Source: Pseudobutyrivibrio sp.
GTDB taxonomy: Bacteria; Bacillota; Clostridia; Lachnospirales; Lachnospiraceae
Direction: 5' to 3'
Assembly: GCA_024697025.1 (NCBI GenBank)
Contig: JAILGH010000033.1
Location: forward strand, 1-44,899
Length of the DNA stretch: 44,899 nucleotides
Shown here: positions 1 to 7,174 of the stretch, one piece after another
Position numbering within the stretch: position 1 is the first letter of the stretch
Layout: every line of letters starts with the position of its first letter
Translations under genes and position numbers: made by a program
The notes under the pieces: generated by a model
What the model was told of the DNA's origin: nothing
What the model saw: the letters and a program-made list of their open reading frames with translations, nothing else
The model's database searches: none

Positions 1-453
1 CACATTAGCAAGCAATCCCGGCACGCTGATTGATACCGCCTGAGGCAGAATTATGTACCAGAAGGTTTGAAGCTTGCTCATTCCAAGACTATAGGAACTT
101 TCAGTTTGAATAATTGGAATTGATTCCAAACCGCTTCTGAATGTTTCTATCATATATGCTCCACCAAGCAGCCCAAGTCCAAGCACACCACATGATTCTG
201 CGGTTATTTTGACTCCCACTTTTGGCAGTGCAAAATAAATAAAAAACAACTGCACTAGCAATGGTGTATTTCTAAATAATTCGATATATATCCCAACTAT
301 AGTCTTTAACACCTTAACCTTAAAATGAATAATGGCAGCGCCGATTAATCCAATAACAAAACTGAACAATATGCCCTGCCATCCTATTTTAAGTGTTAAT
401 AAAAGAGCATCCTTATATAGTGGAATATAGCTAACTAACGTTTCCTTATCCAT
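1..453 (-). CDS. Polar amino acid ABC transporter permease (3' part cut by window edge)
   Basis: Reading the complement from the ATG at 451-453 gives 151 open codons that run off the window edge. The protein begins MDKETLASYIPLYKDALLLT and continues with hydrophobic segments, and it carries the family hallmark ELFRNTPLLVQLFFIY and the later LPQA segment (WYIILPQAVSISVPG) of the HisM/GlnP permease family (BPD_transp_1, His/Glu/Gln/Arg type). It is an inner-membrane channel subunit for uptake of a polar amino acid. It starts 52 bp downstream of the binding-protein gene on the same strand, so the two are one operon and an ATPase gene should follow outside the window. A stop codon in frame just upstream (463-465) fixes the start region. 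The substrate cannot be read from this subunit. Confidence 0.9.
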   Translation of the reverse strand, partial: MDKETLVSYIPLYKDALLLTLKIGWQGILFSFVIGLIGAAIIHFKVKVLKTIVGIYIELFRNTPLLVQLFFIYFALPKVGVKITAESCGVLGLGLLGGAYMIETFRSGLESIPIIQTESSYSLGMSKLQTFWYIILPQAVSISVPGLLANV

Positions 454-505
454 ATATTTGGTCTAACATCTTTCATTTATTTGCAGTAAAACACTGCGTT
501 AATTA

Positions 506-1393
506 TTACTGCTGTTCAACTACAAGTGTTTCCTCGTAGTCAGCACCATATGTATCTAACAAAGTCTCCTCGTAATCAGCGTGGAAGAACTGCTCCTTGC
601 CAAGAGTCTTAAGTTCATCATTAAGCCAATTTAAAAGTGTCTCATTTCCCTTTGTAACAGCTGGTGCTATTGTATCCTGATCACCAAGTGATGGTATACC
701 TACTTCGTAGCCTTCGTTTTCTATCGCAAATGCGATAACCTCTGTGTTGTCATTTGCCCAAGCAACACCGTTGCCATTTTCAAAAGCTGACTTTGCCTCT
801 GCATAAGCATCATATTTTTGAAGCTTAATATCTGGGTAGTTCTTTGTGAGATAAGTCTCTGCTGTAGTACCAGAAATTACTATAACCTGGTCATCCTCGC
901 CGATATCATCAAGGCTCTTAACTACTGCATCCTCAGGTGAAACAACGCCAAGGGCAACATTCATGTATGGAAGTGCAAAATCAACCTCCTGGGCACGCTC
1001 TTCTGTCACTGTAAAGTTTGCTAAGATGATATCTACCTTGCCTGTCTGAAGGTACTCAATTCTGTTGGCTGCCTCTGTTGATACGTAGTTGATTTCAACT
1101 CCAAGGTCTTTGCCAAGGCGCTCTGCCAAATATACATCGTATCCAGCATACTCACCATTCTCATCCACATAACCAAATGGGCTCTTGTCAGAAAATACAC
1201 CGATATTGATTGTGCCACTTTCTTTAATCTCATCAAGAGTTCTAAAACCATTTGAAGAAGATTCTGCCGCCTCTGCTTTACCTGAGCCTTGCTCTGCAGC
1301 CTTATCTGTGCTTCCGCAACCAACTAATCCTGCAACTGCAAGTGCCAATGTTAATGTAAGTCCTGTAATTTTATTTATAATGTTCTTTTTCAT
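506..1393 (-). CDS. Amino acid ABC transporter substrate-binding lipoprotein (cyst(e)ine/glutamate type)
   Basis: This 295-aa protein starts with a lipoprotein signal: a Lys-rich n-region, a hydrophobic core and the lipobox LVGC with lipidated Cys26. A Ser/Glu-rich linker follows, then a two-lobed SBP_bac_3 domain from about residue 50 to 285. Typical motifs are GTINIGVFSDKSPFGY, AGYDVYLAERLGKDLGV and FTVTEERAQEVDFALPYM. It captures a polar amino acid outside the membrane and hands it to the permease encoded directly downstream. The Shine-Dalgarno sequence GTGAGGAAAA precedes the ATG. The SGNH hydrolase gene lies 105 bp upstream on the same strand with no evident hairpin between, so transcription from the Rrf2-type promoter at 2173-2206 may extend here. 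Cystine or cysteine is a plausible substrate given that regulator, but glutamate or glutamine is not excluded. Confidence 0.92.
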   Translation of the reverse strand: MKKNIINKITGLTLTLALAVAGLVGCGSTDKAAEQGSGKAEAAESSSNGFRTLDEIKESGTINIGVFSDKSPFGYVDENGEYAGYDVYLAERLGKDLGVEINYVSTEAANRIEYLQTGKVDIILANFTVTEERAQEVDFALPYMNVALGVVSPEDAVVKSLDDIGEDDQVIVISGTTAETYLTKNYPDIKLQKYDAYAEAKSAFENGNGVAWANDNTEVIAFAIENEGYEVGIPSLGDQDTIAPAVTKGNETLLNWLNDELKTLGKEQFFHADYEETLLDTYGADYEETLVVEQQ

Positions 1394-1498
1394 TTCTAAT
1401 TTTCCTCACTTATATTTATATGATATTTCTCCCATACAAAGATAAAAACATTAATTCATTCTAAGGAGCTTTTATCTCATATGTATCTGAAATCAAAA

Positions 1499-2134
1499 CT
1501 ATCCAGCTTGAAATAAGCTTCCCTGTAGATTGTTAAAAATATGGTTTGCTAATTTCTTATGGCTGTTTTCGTCCATATGCTCTTGGTCGATTTCTGAAGG
1601 CTTCGCCACATCAGATGCTGCCAAAAACTGACAGTCATACTCCTCCGCCAGACGTCTAAAGTATGCCTTGAGCTCTTTAGATGTATGAATAGATTGCTCG
1701 TTAAACTCTGGATCATAATTTTCTTGATAGACCTTTTCGCCTAAGAGTATAGGTGAAACCAGAACAATCTTGGTTAATGGATTAAAACTTTTAATCTGCT
1801 TTACCAAAACCTCAAGGCCTCTTGTGATAACCTTTGGTGATGCCTTGTTGACTGTCTTGCAATCATTTGTCCCTAACATCAAAATTACCGTATCTATTGG
1901 AGAGTGAGTCTCAAGTAAAACTGGTAAAAGCTTTGAGCCGTTTCTACCTATTCTAGTTGCATCCTCAAATACTGTTGTCCTACCAACTAATCCCTCTTCG
2001 TAAATACGATAATCATATGGAGCAAGCATTGACGAAAGCACTCCTGTCCATCTAGTATTTTCGTCATATCGGCCGCTTCCATCTGGCTTTAAGCCATAGG
2101 TGTTTGAATCGCCAAAACATAATATGCTTTTCAT
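1499..2134 (-). CDS. SGNH/GDSL hydrolase (arylesterase-like)
   Basis: The 211-aa protein has the SGNH hydrolase blocks in order: block I FGDSNTYG at the N-terminus with nucleophile Ser10, the block II region around GLVGRTT, block III GTNDCK around residue 92, and a C-terminal Asp/His pair in MDENSHKKLANH. It resembles the compact arylesterase/acyl-hydrolase group. No signal peptide is visible, so it should act in the cytosol on an ester or acyl group whose identity cannot be read here. A strong ribosome site (AAAGGAGGAGG) precedes the ATG. Its promoter carries the same operator as iscS, which is unusual for an esterase. It precedes the amino acid ABC transporter genes on the same strand. Confidence 0.9.
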   Translation of the reverse strand: MKSILCFGDSNTYGLKPDGSGRYDENTRWTGVLSSMLAPYDYRIYEEGLVGRTTVFEDATRIGRNGSKLLPVLLETHSPIDTVILMLGTNDCKTVNKASPKVITRGLEVLVKQIKSFNPLTKIVLVSPILLGEKVYQENYDPEFNEQSIHTSKELKAYFRRLAEEYDCQFLAASDVAKPSEIDQEHMDENSHKKLANHIFNNLQGSLFQAG

Positions 2135-2172
2135 CTGCCTCCTCCTTTCTCTGTTGTTTCTTGATGATTGAT

Positions 2173-2206
2173 ACTATAAAACCAATTACCTACCAAGTCA
2201 ATAGGT
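2173..2206 (-). promoter_or_regulatory. Promoter of the SGNH hydrolase gene overlapped by a predicted Rrf2-type operator
   Basis: On the minus strand the -35 box TTGACT (2196-2201) and the -10 box TATAGT (2173-2178) are separated by exactly 17 bp. The inverted repeat ACCTA-N9-TAGGT (2188-2206) covers the -35 box, so a bound protein would block RNA polymerase. A second perfect inverted repeat, ATAAAACC/GGTTTTAT (2176-2183 and 2204-2211), brackets it. The same 19-bp operator with the same position relative to the promoter is found at iscS (8958-8976). Binding by the regulator encoded at 2320-2718 is inferred. Confidence 0.7.
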
Positions 2207-2266
2207 TTTATGATTGAAAAAATCAATGCCTGGTTATCAATATAATTTATTACTAAAAAATCAATC

Positions 2267-2302
2267 TTGTTTTACCCATTTACCTATGATATATTAGGGT
2301 AA
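2267..2302 (+). promoter_or_regulatory. Promoter of the IscR-like gene with a probable autoregulatory site
   Basis: A -35 box TTGTTT (2267-2272) and a -10 box TATATT (2290-2295) are 17 bp apart. Between and around them lies a degenerate version of the local operator (ACCTA at 2282-2286, then AGGGT at 2296-2300), and an outer inverted repeat TTACCC/GGGTAA (2272-2277 and 2297-2302). The Shine-Dalgarno sequence AAAGGAGGA follows, just before the ATG at 2320. Autorepression is common in Rrf2 regulators, but the site matches the consensus less well than the two other copies. Confidence 0.55.
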
Positions 2303-2319
2303 TAAAAGGAGGATTTAAT

Positions 2320-2718
2320 ATGTTCAGTACCAAAGGTAGATATGCTCTTCGCGTTATGATAGATTTGGCTCAACAACATTCTGAAGATTACATTCCACTC
2401 AAGGATATTGCAGAGCGTCAGGATATTTCCAAGAAATATTTAGAGATAATCGTTAAGGAGCTCGTTCACGGCGGTTTGGTTACCGGTGTCAGTGGCAAGG
2501 GTGGCGGTTATAAGCTCACTAGAAAGCCTTCAGAATATTCTGTTGGAGAAATAATTGAGTTGTTAGAGGGAAGCCTTGCTCCTGTTGCCTGCTTGGCAGA
2601 TGGCGCGACAAAGTGCCCTCGTGAAAACGTCTGTCGCACCCTAGGAATGTGGACAGAATTTTACTTACTTGAGCGAGACTTTTTCTATGGCCAAAAGCTT
2701 TCGGACTTAGTCAAATAA
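2320..2718 (+). CDS. Rrf2 family transcriptional regulator, IscR-like with three cysteines
   Basis: The 132-aa protein opens with MFSTKGRYALRVMIDLA, the standard start of Rrf2 regulators. A winged helix-turn-helix follows (IPLKDIAERQDISKKYLEII) with the wing segment GVSGKGGGYKLTR. Cys91, Cys99 and Cys105 form CX7CX5C in the place where IscR ligates its [2Fe-2S] cluster (E. coli Cys92, 98, 104), so it probably senses Fe-S status; the cysteine regulator CymR lacks this triad. It is a DNA-binding dimer in the cytosol. Predicted targets are the promoters at 2173-2206, 8943-8976 and its own. It is separated from iscSU by about 5 kb rather than being the first gene of that operon. A role closer to cysteine regulation remains possible. 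Confidence 0.9.
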   Translation: MFSTKGRYALRVMIDLAQQHSEDYIPLKDIAERQDISKKYLEIIVKELVHGGLVTGVSGKGGGYKLTRKPSEYSVGEIIELLEGSLAPVACLADGATKCPRENVCRTLGMWTEFYLLERDFFYGQKLSDLVK

Positions 2719-2725
2719 TCTTGAT

Positions 2726-2785
2726 GGTTGGAGTTTTCCAACCGTCTTTTTTCTTACTCTAAGGCTGGTTTTTCCAGTCTTTTTT
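2726..2785 (+). terminator. Two tandem intrinsic terminators after the Rrf2 gene
   Basis: The first hairpin pairs GGTTGGA (2726-2732) with TCCAACC (2737-2743) around a 4-nt loop and is followed by GTCTTTTTTC. The second pairs GGCTGG (2763-2768) with CCAGTC (2774-2779), with one G-U pair, and is followed by TTTTTT. Two similar terminators 30 bp apart should isolate the lipoprotein promoter downstream. Confidence 0.8.
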
Positions 2786-2830
2786 CTTATTAAGAAACCT
2801 CAATTAAAAGCCTGTAAAAATCCACACAAC

Positions 2831-2859
2831 TTGAGTTTTTGCCCTATTACCGATATAAT
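2831..2859 (+). promoter_or_regulatory. Sigma-A promoter of the lipoprotein pair
   Basis: A -35 box TTGAGT (2831-2836) and a perfect -10 box TATAAT (2854-2859) are separated by 17 bp. Transcription should start near 2866, directly at the foot of the first leader hairpin. Confidence 0.75.
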
Positions 2860-2866
2860 CATATAA

Positions 2867-2940
2867 ATTCACAGATGCATTATTATCTGTGAATATGGAT
2901 TCTTGCGTTAAACTTCATCTGTTTCGCAAGACACATCCAT
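2867..2940 (+). ncRNA. Structured leader with two back-to-back hairpins and a U-rich tail
   Basis: Hairpin 1 pairs ATTCACAGAT (2867-2876) perfectly with ATCTGTGAAT (2885-2894) around an 8-nt loop. Hairpin 2 starts at the next base: ATGGAT plus TCTTGCG (2895-2907) pairs with CGCAAGA (2925-2931) and ATCCAT (2935-2940), with a 3-nt bulge and a 17-nt loop. A U-rich stretch follows (2942-2957), so hairpin 2 could act as an attenuator. CATCTG in its loop (2916-2921) is complementary to CAGATG (2872-2877) in hairpin 1, giving a possible pseudoknot or switch. It matches no riboswitch class I recognise. That it has a regulatory function is inference. Confidence 0.5.
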
Positions 2941-2974
2941 GTTTTATTTTTCATTTTTATAGGAGGATAATTTT

Positions 2975-3859
2975 ATGAAAAACATTACACGTAAATCAAT
3001 GTTAGCTTGTACACTCTGCTTTTTCATTGCGGTTACTACAGGGTGCACTGGCAACAAAGCAACTGATGATACTGATGCTTCAGTAAGCTCAGCTCAACCA
3101 GTTGAAGAGGCTCCTCAGGCAGAGCCTCAAGCAGCAACTACAGAACCTGAAGTTGCTCAAACAGATTCTATTATCAATAGCAAATTTGTACGAGAAGAGT
3201 CAGATATAATCGATGGCGAAAATCTTACCTTCGAAGCCTCTTACACTTTTTTAGATGGCAATCAGGGTATCTACTGTAGAAACTTTGACTCTCAAGAGGT
3301 TCGAGGATTTACATGGGATGACAACAAGATTTATTTTTGTGACAACACCTCATATGACTACACCATTGAAGGAGATGTCCTAAAGATTGACGGAGGTGCT
3401 GGAATTATCGAGTTTACTAAGAAAGTTGAAACTGACCCAGTGTTTAGTGGAGATTTCTCTGAGTTTGCTGGTACATATAAAGCTACCGTTTATGGTAATT
3501 CTGGCTTCGGAGACGGCGTAGATATTGCTGATGTTACGGTAAATGCTGATGGAAGTGTTTCCGGTGGATACGATACAAGATACTATGATTCTGACGAATT
3601 TCCAGATAGCACTCCTATCTGCGTTGAAAAATTAAGTGATGGCAGCTACTACTGTATATTATCAGTATTTCCAAACGATGACATCGATGAAGAAGATTTT
3701 GATTTCGATGGTTTTGTAGAATTTGGATATCAAATATATCCAGCAGGTGCTAATTCCTTCTTTAGCAGTGACCCAAGCTACTCTTCAGATAAAACTTATA
3801 TTGAATTGTTCCAAGTTGATGGTGGCGTATACAATCCAAAATTCTGCAAGGTTCAATAA
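2975..3859 (+). CDS. Secreted lipoprotein of unknown function, first of a tandem pair
   Basis: The 294-aa protein has a lipoprotein signal with lipobox VTTGC (Cys24), a Glu/Ala/Gln-rich linker of about 40 residues, then a beta-rich domain. The domain carries FTWDDNKIYF, YDYTIEGDVLKIDG, TKKVETDPVFSGDFSEFAGTY and DVTVNADGSVSGG. The GDFSEFAGTY block resembles the small extracytoplasmic domain often called DUF6287 in Gram-positive lipoproteins, though I could not confirm that. It should sit on the outer face of the membrane. The ribosome site ATAGGAGGATAA lies just before the ATG. It shares most motifs with its downstream neighbour, so the two arose by duplication. No enzymatic motif is visible. 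Confidence 0.85.
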   Translation: MKNITRKSMLACTLCFFIAVTTGCTGNKATDDTDASVSSAQPVEEAPQAEPQAATTEPEVAQTDSIINSKFVREESDIIDGENLTFEASYTFLDGNQGIYCRNFDSQEVRGFTWDDNKIYFCDNTSYDYTIEGDVLKIDGGAGIIEFTKKVETDPVFSGDFSEFAGTYKATVYGNSGFGDGVDIADVTVNADGSVSGGYDTRYYDSDEFPDSTPICVEKLSDGSYYCILSVFPNDDIDEEDFDFDGFVEFGYQIYPAGANSFFSSDPSYSSDKTYIELFQVDGGVYNPKFCKVQ

Positions 3860-3898
3860 TATACAATACTTAATTACATTTGTTGGAGGATACTATTA

Positions 3899-4771
3899 AT
3901 GAAAAGAAAACCATATAGCTCACTACTTGCTATCTCACTTTGTTTTGTTACAACTATGTTTACAGGCTGTACAGCCCCATTATCACCAGATGATGTCCAG
4001 GAAAATGTTGAAGCTGTCACTACTGCGCAGGATACAACTACTGACACCACAGCTGCTGAAAGCGAAACAGATACTACATCTACTGAAAATGATGATGCAA
4101 CCTCTTCAGACGTCTGTGGTAAATACGTATATACGTATACCGATGAAATCGGCGACAACGAAGTCAGTGCTGAATATGGTTATATCTTTAATGAGGATCA
4201 CACTGGCCTTGCCATCGTTCAAGATTATTTGATGTTCACATGGGATGATAAGCAGATTCACATGAATGGCAAATCCCTTGATTACGAAATAAAGGGTGAT
4301 GTTCTTACCTTTAAAGGTTCCGATGACGGACAGGAGTACACCAAAAAGAAAGAGACAGACCCTGTTTTAAATGGCGACTTTTCTGAGTATGCAGGTTTCT
4401 ACAAACCAACCGACAAATCAAACTCTGATTTTGGAAACGGCGATAAGATTGTTGACGTAGAAATACATGAAGATGGTTCAATCACCGGCGGTCATCCTGT
4501 TGATGGCAATACTTTAATTAAGCAAGTAGCACCATCATTTATCTTAGAAGAACCTTCTGGCGGTTATACTTGTCTATTTACTGACAAAGACTCTGTAGAA
4601 GATTTTAATCAAGGAAAATATTTATCATATACTATTTATCCTGCGGATTCAGTGCCTGAATATCTTTCAAAAGAGTCTAATAACGCAAAAGAGACTCACA
4701 TCAGTCTTAGACAAATTGACGACGATGTTTACACACCAAACTTTTACTTCGAGGGAAAAGAAGTTCAATAA
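3899..4771 (+). CDS. Secreted lipoprotein of unknown function, second of a tandem pair
   Basis: The 290-aa protein has lipobox FTGC (Cys24), a Thr/Asp/Glu-rich linker to about residue 65, and the same beta-rich domain as the preceding gene. FTWDDKQIHM, LDYEIKGDVLTFKG, KKKETDPVLNGDFSEYAGFY and VEIHEDGSITGG align with the first copy; the linkers and C-terminal thirds have diverged. It is 39 bp downstream with its own ribosome site (TTGGAGGA), so both are cotranscribed from 2831-2859. The terminator at 4783-4809 ends the unit. Function is unknown; membrane-anchored surface exposure follows from the signal. Confidence 0.85.
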   Translation: MKRKPYSSLLAISLCFVTTMFTGCTAPLSPDDVQENVEAVTTAQDTTTDTTAAESETDTTSTENDDATSSDVCGKYVYTYTDEIGDNEVSAEYGYIFNEDHTGLAIVQDYLMFTWDDKQIHMNGKSLDYEIKGDVLTFKGSDDGQEYTKKKETDPVLNGDFSEYAGFYKPTDKSNSDFGNGDKIVDVEIHEDGSITGGHPVDGNTLIKQVAPSFILEEPSGGYTCLFTDKDSVEDFNQGKYLSYTIYPADSVPEYLSKESNNAKETHISLRQIDDDVYTPNFYFEGKEVQ

Positions 4772-4782
4772 TAGCAAAACAC

Positions 4783-4809
4783 AAAGGAGAGGTTCACACC
4801 TCTCCTTTT
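4783..4809 (+). terminator. Intrinsic terminator after the lipoprotein pair
   Basis: AAAGGAGAGGT (4783-4793) pairs perfectly with ACCTCTCCTTT (4798-4808) around the loop TCAC, an 11-bp stem ending in a short T stretch. It lies 12 bp after the stop codon. Confidence 0.85.
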
Positions 4810-4822
4810 AAAATCATTATCG

Positions 4823-4940
4823 ATCGTCGGCTTCGCCTCCTGATATGAGAATTCTTCGTTTCACTCGAATTCTCACATCATTTTATCGTCGCTTCGCTCC
4901 TGATATTCCAAATCTTCGCTTCGCTCGATTTGAAACATCA
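4823..4940. repeat. Two tandem REP-like hairpin units
   Basis: Two units of 58 and 56 bp (4823-4880 and 4885-4940) share the frame ATCGTCG, CTTCGC, TCCTGATAT, a hairpin and ACATCA. The hairpin stems differ in sequence but each pairs with itself: GAGAATTC/GAATTCTC in the first and CAAATC/GATTTG in the second, both around a loop of the form TTCGYTTCRCTC. Changing stems with preserved pairing point to selection for structure. The second unit reaches the stop codon of the MetE-like gene at 4938-4940. It lies between two convergent genes, where such elements protect mRNA ends or limit read-through. Confidence 0.75.
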
Positions 4941-6053
4941 CGCCCAAACTTCCTCGGCAATTTCCTTAACCAGCTTAAGCTTAGCCCACTGCTCTTCTTC
5001 TGTAAGCTTGTTTCCAACTTCACAAGAAGCAAAACCACACTGAGGACTTAAGTATAATCTATCAAGAGGAACGTACTTTGCTGCCTCGTTAATACGGTTG
5101 ATGATTTCATCCTTGTCCTCGAGCTTTGGTGACTTAGTAGTGATAAGACCAAGTACAACCTTCTTGTCAGGTGAAACCTTTGCAAGTGGCTCAAAACCGC
5201 CAGATCTCTCATCATCGTACTCTAAGAATAAAGCATCAACATTTTCCTTCGCAAATACGTAATCAGCAACTGTATCATACGCGCCACTTGTAAAGTATGT
5301 TGAATGGTAGTTACCTCGGCAAATGTGTGATGTGATCACCATGTCCTCTGGCTTGTTCTCAAGGGCAAGATTGTTTACCTCAAGAAGCTGTCTCTTTACC
5401 TCATCCAAATCAAGGCCCAATGCCTTATATCTTAACTCGGCCGCATCTCCCACTATAGCGCCCCATGTACAGTCATCCAACTGTAAGTTACGGCAACCTG
5501 CATCATAAAACTGCTTAATTACATCCTGATATGCAACAGCAACATCATGGATTAACTCTTCATTTGTTGGGTAAAACTTTCTAGTTGTCTCATAGTTGGC
5601 TGGAACGATGAACTGCTGGAAAGTCTGTGCAGGTGAAGGAATTGTGTACTTTGCTACTGTCTCTTCATCTTCAAACTGCTTTAAGAACTTGTAGTACTCA
5701 ACGAATGGATGAGCTGTAGCCTTAATCTTTCCTACAAGATATGTATCACCTAAAATTGCCAACTCGCCGTTGAATGGCACACCGTTTTCTGTCTCATCGT
5801 GAGCAACTCCATCGAATCCCCACATAAAATCTAAGTGCCAATATTTTCTTCTGAACTCGCCATCAGTAATAACGTGGAAACCAAGTTCCTTCTGCTTTTT
5901 AACAACCTTTGTTACTTCTTCATCTACAACCTTGTTGTATTCATTCTCAGTAATCTTTCCTGCCAAAAAATCTGCCTTAGCATCCTTAAGGTTCTGTGGT
6001 CTAAGGAAGCTTCCTACAAAATCATAACGATATGGTGTCTTTACTTTGCTCAT
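4938..6053 (-). CDS. MetE-like cobalamin-independent methyltransferase (YxjG/YxjH type)
   Basis: The 371-aa protein matches the length of the catalytic half of MetE without its N-terminal duplicated domain, as in Bacillus YxjG/YxjH. It starts with YDFVGSFLRPQNLKDAK and has DGEFRRKYWHLDFMWG near residue 64. The four expected zinc ligands are visible: His243 and Cys245 (SHICRGNYHS), Glu278 (FLEYDDERSG) and Cys339 (LSPQCGFAS). It should transfer a methyl group to homocysteine or a related thiol to form methionine in the cytosol; the methyl donor of these short enzymes is not settled. The ribosome site AAAGGAG lies before the ATG. No S-box riboswitch is present; control probably rests with the divergent LysR regulator and the sites at 6098-6166. 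Confidence 0.92.
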   Translation of the reverse strand: MSKVKTPYRYDFVGSFLRPQNLKDAKADFLAGKITENEYNKVVDEEVTKVVKKQKELGFHVITDGEFRRKYWHLDFMWGFDGVAHDETENGVPFNGELAILGDTYLVGKIKATAHPFVEYYKFLKQFEDEETVAKYTIPSPAQTFQQFIVPANYETTRKFYPTNEELIHDVAVAYQDVIKQFYDAGCRNLQLDDCTWGAIVGDAAELRYKALGLDLDEVKRQLLEVNNLALENKPEDMVITSHICRGNYHSTYFTSGAYDTVADYVFAKENVDALFLEYDDERSGGFEPLAKVSPDKKVVLGLITTKSPKLEDKDEIINRINEAAKYVPLDRLYLSPQCGFASCEVGNKLTEEEQWAKLKLVKEIAEEVWA

Positions 6054-6097
6054 TTTATGTCTCCTTTGCCTGTAAATAAACGATTAATATGGAGATG

Positions 6098-6166
6098 ATT
6101 ATAAGCCTACCTAATATATAGGTAAAATATATAATTCTCCCGAGTGCCCATAGATTTTTTCTATGG
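6098..6166 (-). promoter_or_regulatory. MetE-like gene promoter with a LysR-type box and an overlapping palindrome
   Basis: On the minus strand the -35 box TTTACC (6121-6126) and the -10 box TATAAT (6098-6103) are 17 bp apart. CCATAG-N7-CTATGG (6148-6166) contains the T-N11-A core of LysR-family boxes and is centred about 66 bp upstream of the expected start, the usual place for the recognition site of such activators. A second near-palindrome, TACCTA-N5-TAGGTA (6108-6124), overlaps the -35 box. TCTATAGA at 6190-6197 may be a further half-site. The regulator at 6274 is the obvious candidate ligand. Confidence 0.65.
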
Positions 6167-6273
6167 AATCTTTTATAATTAAAAATGTTTCTATAGATTT
6201 CTGCTGGCAATTTCTTCCTCTGTCCGCAGAATGTCATATATTTTTGAAGTAAACAAATTTACAGGAGAATAAA

Positions 6274-7170
6274 ATGACTTTAAAACAATTGCGCTATGTT
6301 GTAACAGTTGCAGATACGGGGAATATTACTGAGGCTTCCAAGAAATTATTTATTGCCCAGCCAAGCCTTACTGCTGCTATCCATGAGCTGGAAAAGGAAT
6401 ACAATATCACAATTTTCTATCGCTCTAATAAGGGTATCGAAATCACTCCAGAGGGAGATGAATTCTTAGGATATGCTCGCCAGGTTTTAGAACAAAGCGA
6501 CTTAATTGAAAATAGATATTCTGGTAAAAGCCACGGAAAGCTTAGATTTTCTGTTTCAGCTCAACACTATTCTTTTGCTGTTGAAGCCTTTGTTGAACTG
6601 CTAAAAGAATGTGGTGGAGATAAGTACGAATTTCATATGAGGGAAACTCAAACTTACGATATTATTGACGACGTGGCTCATCTTAGAAGTGAAATAGGAA
6701 TACTTTACCTAAACAAGTTTAATGAAACTGTAATTAAAAAAGCTTTGCGTGACAACAGTCTATCATTTCATAAACTGTTTAAAGCAAAGCCGCATGTGTT
6801 CATCGGCAAAAATAGCCCATTGGCCAAGAAAAAAACTATCACCCTTGATGACCTAAAGAGTTATCCGCGCCTTTCATATGAGCAAGGTAGCCACAACTCC
6901 TTCTATTTTTCAGAAGAGATATTGAGCACTATGGATAGTGACAAGGAGCTTATCGTACGAGATCGTGCAACTTTGTTTAATATGCTTATCGGCCTCAACG
7001 GATATACGATATGTAGTGGCGTCATCAACGAAGAGTTAAATGGGCCAAACATCATTGCAAAGCCTCTTGAAATTGATGACTACATGGAAATAGGATACAT
7101 ACTCCCTACCGCCATCCCACCATCTTCACTCACTAAAAAATACATCGAGATGCTTCAGTTGTTTGCATAA
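6274..7170 (+). CDS. LysR-type transcriptional regulator, probably of the MetE-like gene
   Basis: The 298-aa protein has a LysR N-terminal winged helix-turn-helix (MTLKQLRYVVTVADTGNITEASKKLFIAQPS... and PEGDEFLGYARQVLEQ) and a periplasmic-binding-like effector domain from about residue 90. It is transcribed divergently from the MetE-like gene with 220 bp between the starts, the classic arrangement for a LysR regulator and its target. The ribosome site ACAGGAGAA precedes the ATG. The effector may be homocysteine, O-acetylserine or another sulfur metabolite, as for MetR, CysB or CmbR; the sequence alone does not decide. Confidence 0.9.
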   Translation: MTLKQLRYVVTVADTGNITEASKKLFIAQPSLTAAIHELEKEYNITIFYRSNKGIEITPEGDEFLGYARQVLEQSDLIENRYSGKSHGKLRFSVSAQHYSFAVEAFVELLKECGGDKYEFHMRETQTYDIIDDVAHLRSEIGILYLNKFNETVIKKALRDNSLSFHKLFKAKPHVFIGKNSPLAKKKTITLDDLKSYPRLSYEQGSHNSFYFSEEILSTMDSDKELIVRDRATLFNMLIGLNGYTICSGVINEELNGPNIIAKPLEIDDYMEIGYILPTAIPPSSLTKKYIEMLQLFA

Positions 7171-7174
7171 AAAT

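Noticed and set aside
1185-1445. Open frame opposite the binding-protein gene
   Set aside because: It is antisense to a clear lipoprotein start and has no family features.
4823-4940. CRISPR array
   Set aside because: Only two units, separated by 4 bp, with no spacer-like unique sequence and with variable stems; better described as REP-like.
4845-5051. 68-codon plus-strand frame
   Set aside because: It reads through the two hairpin repeats and into the antisense of the MetE-like gene; the Arg/Phe-rich product is an artefact of the repeat.
6054-6273. S-box (SAM) riboswitch before the MetE-like gene
   Set aside because: None of the conserved S-box helices or core motifs is present; palindromic protein sites explain the region better.
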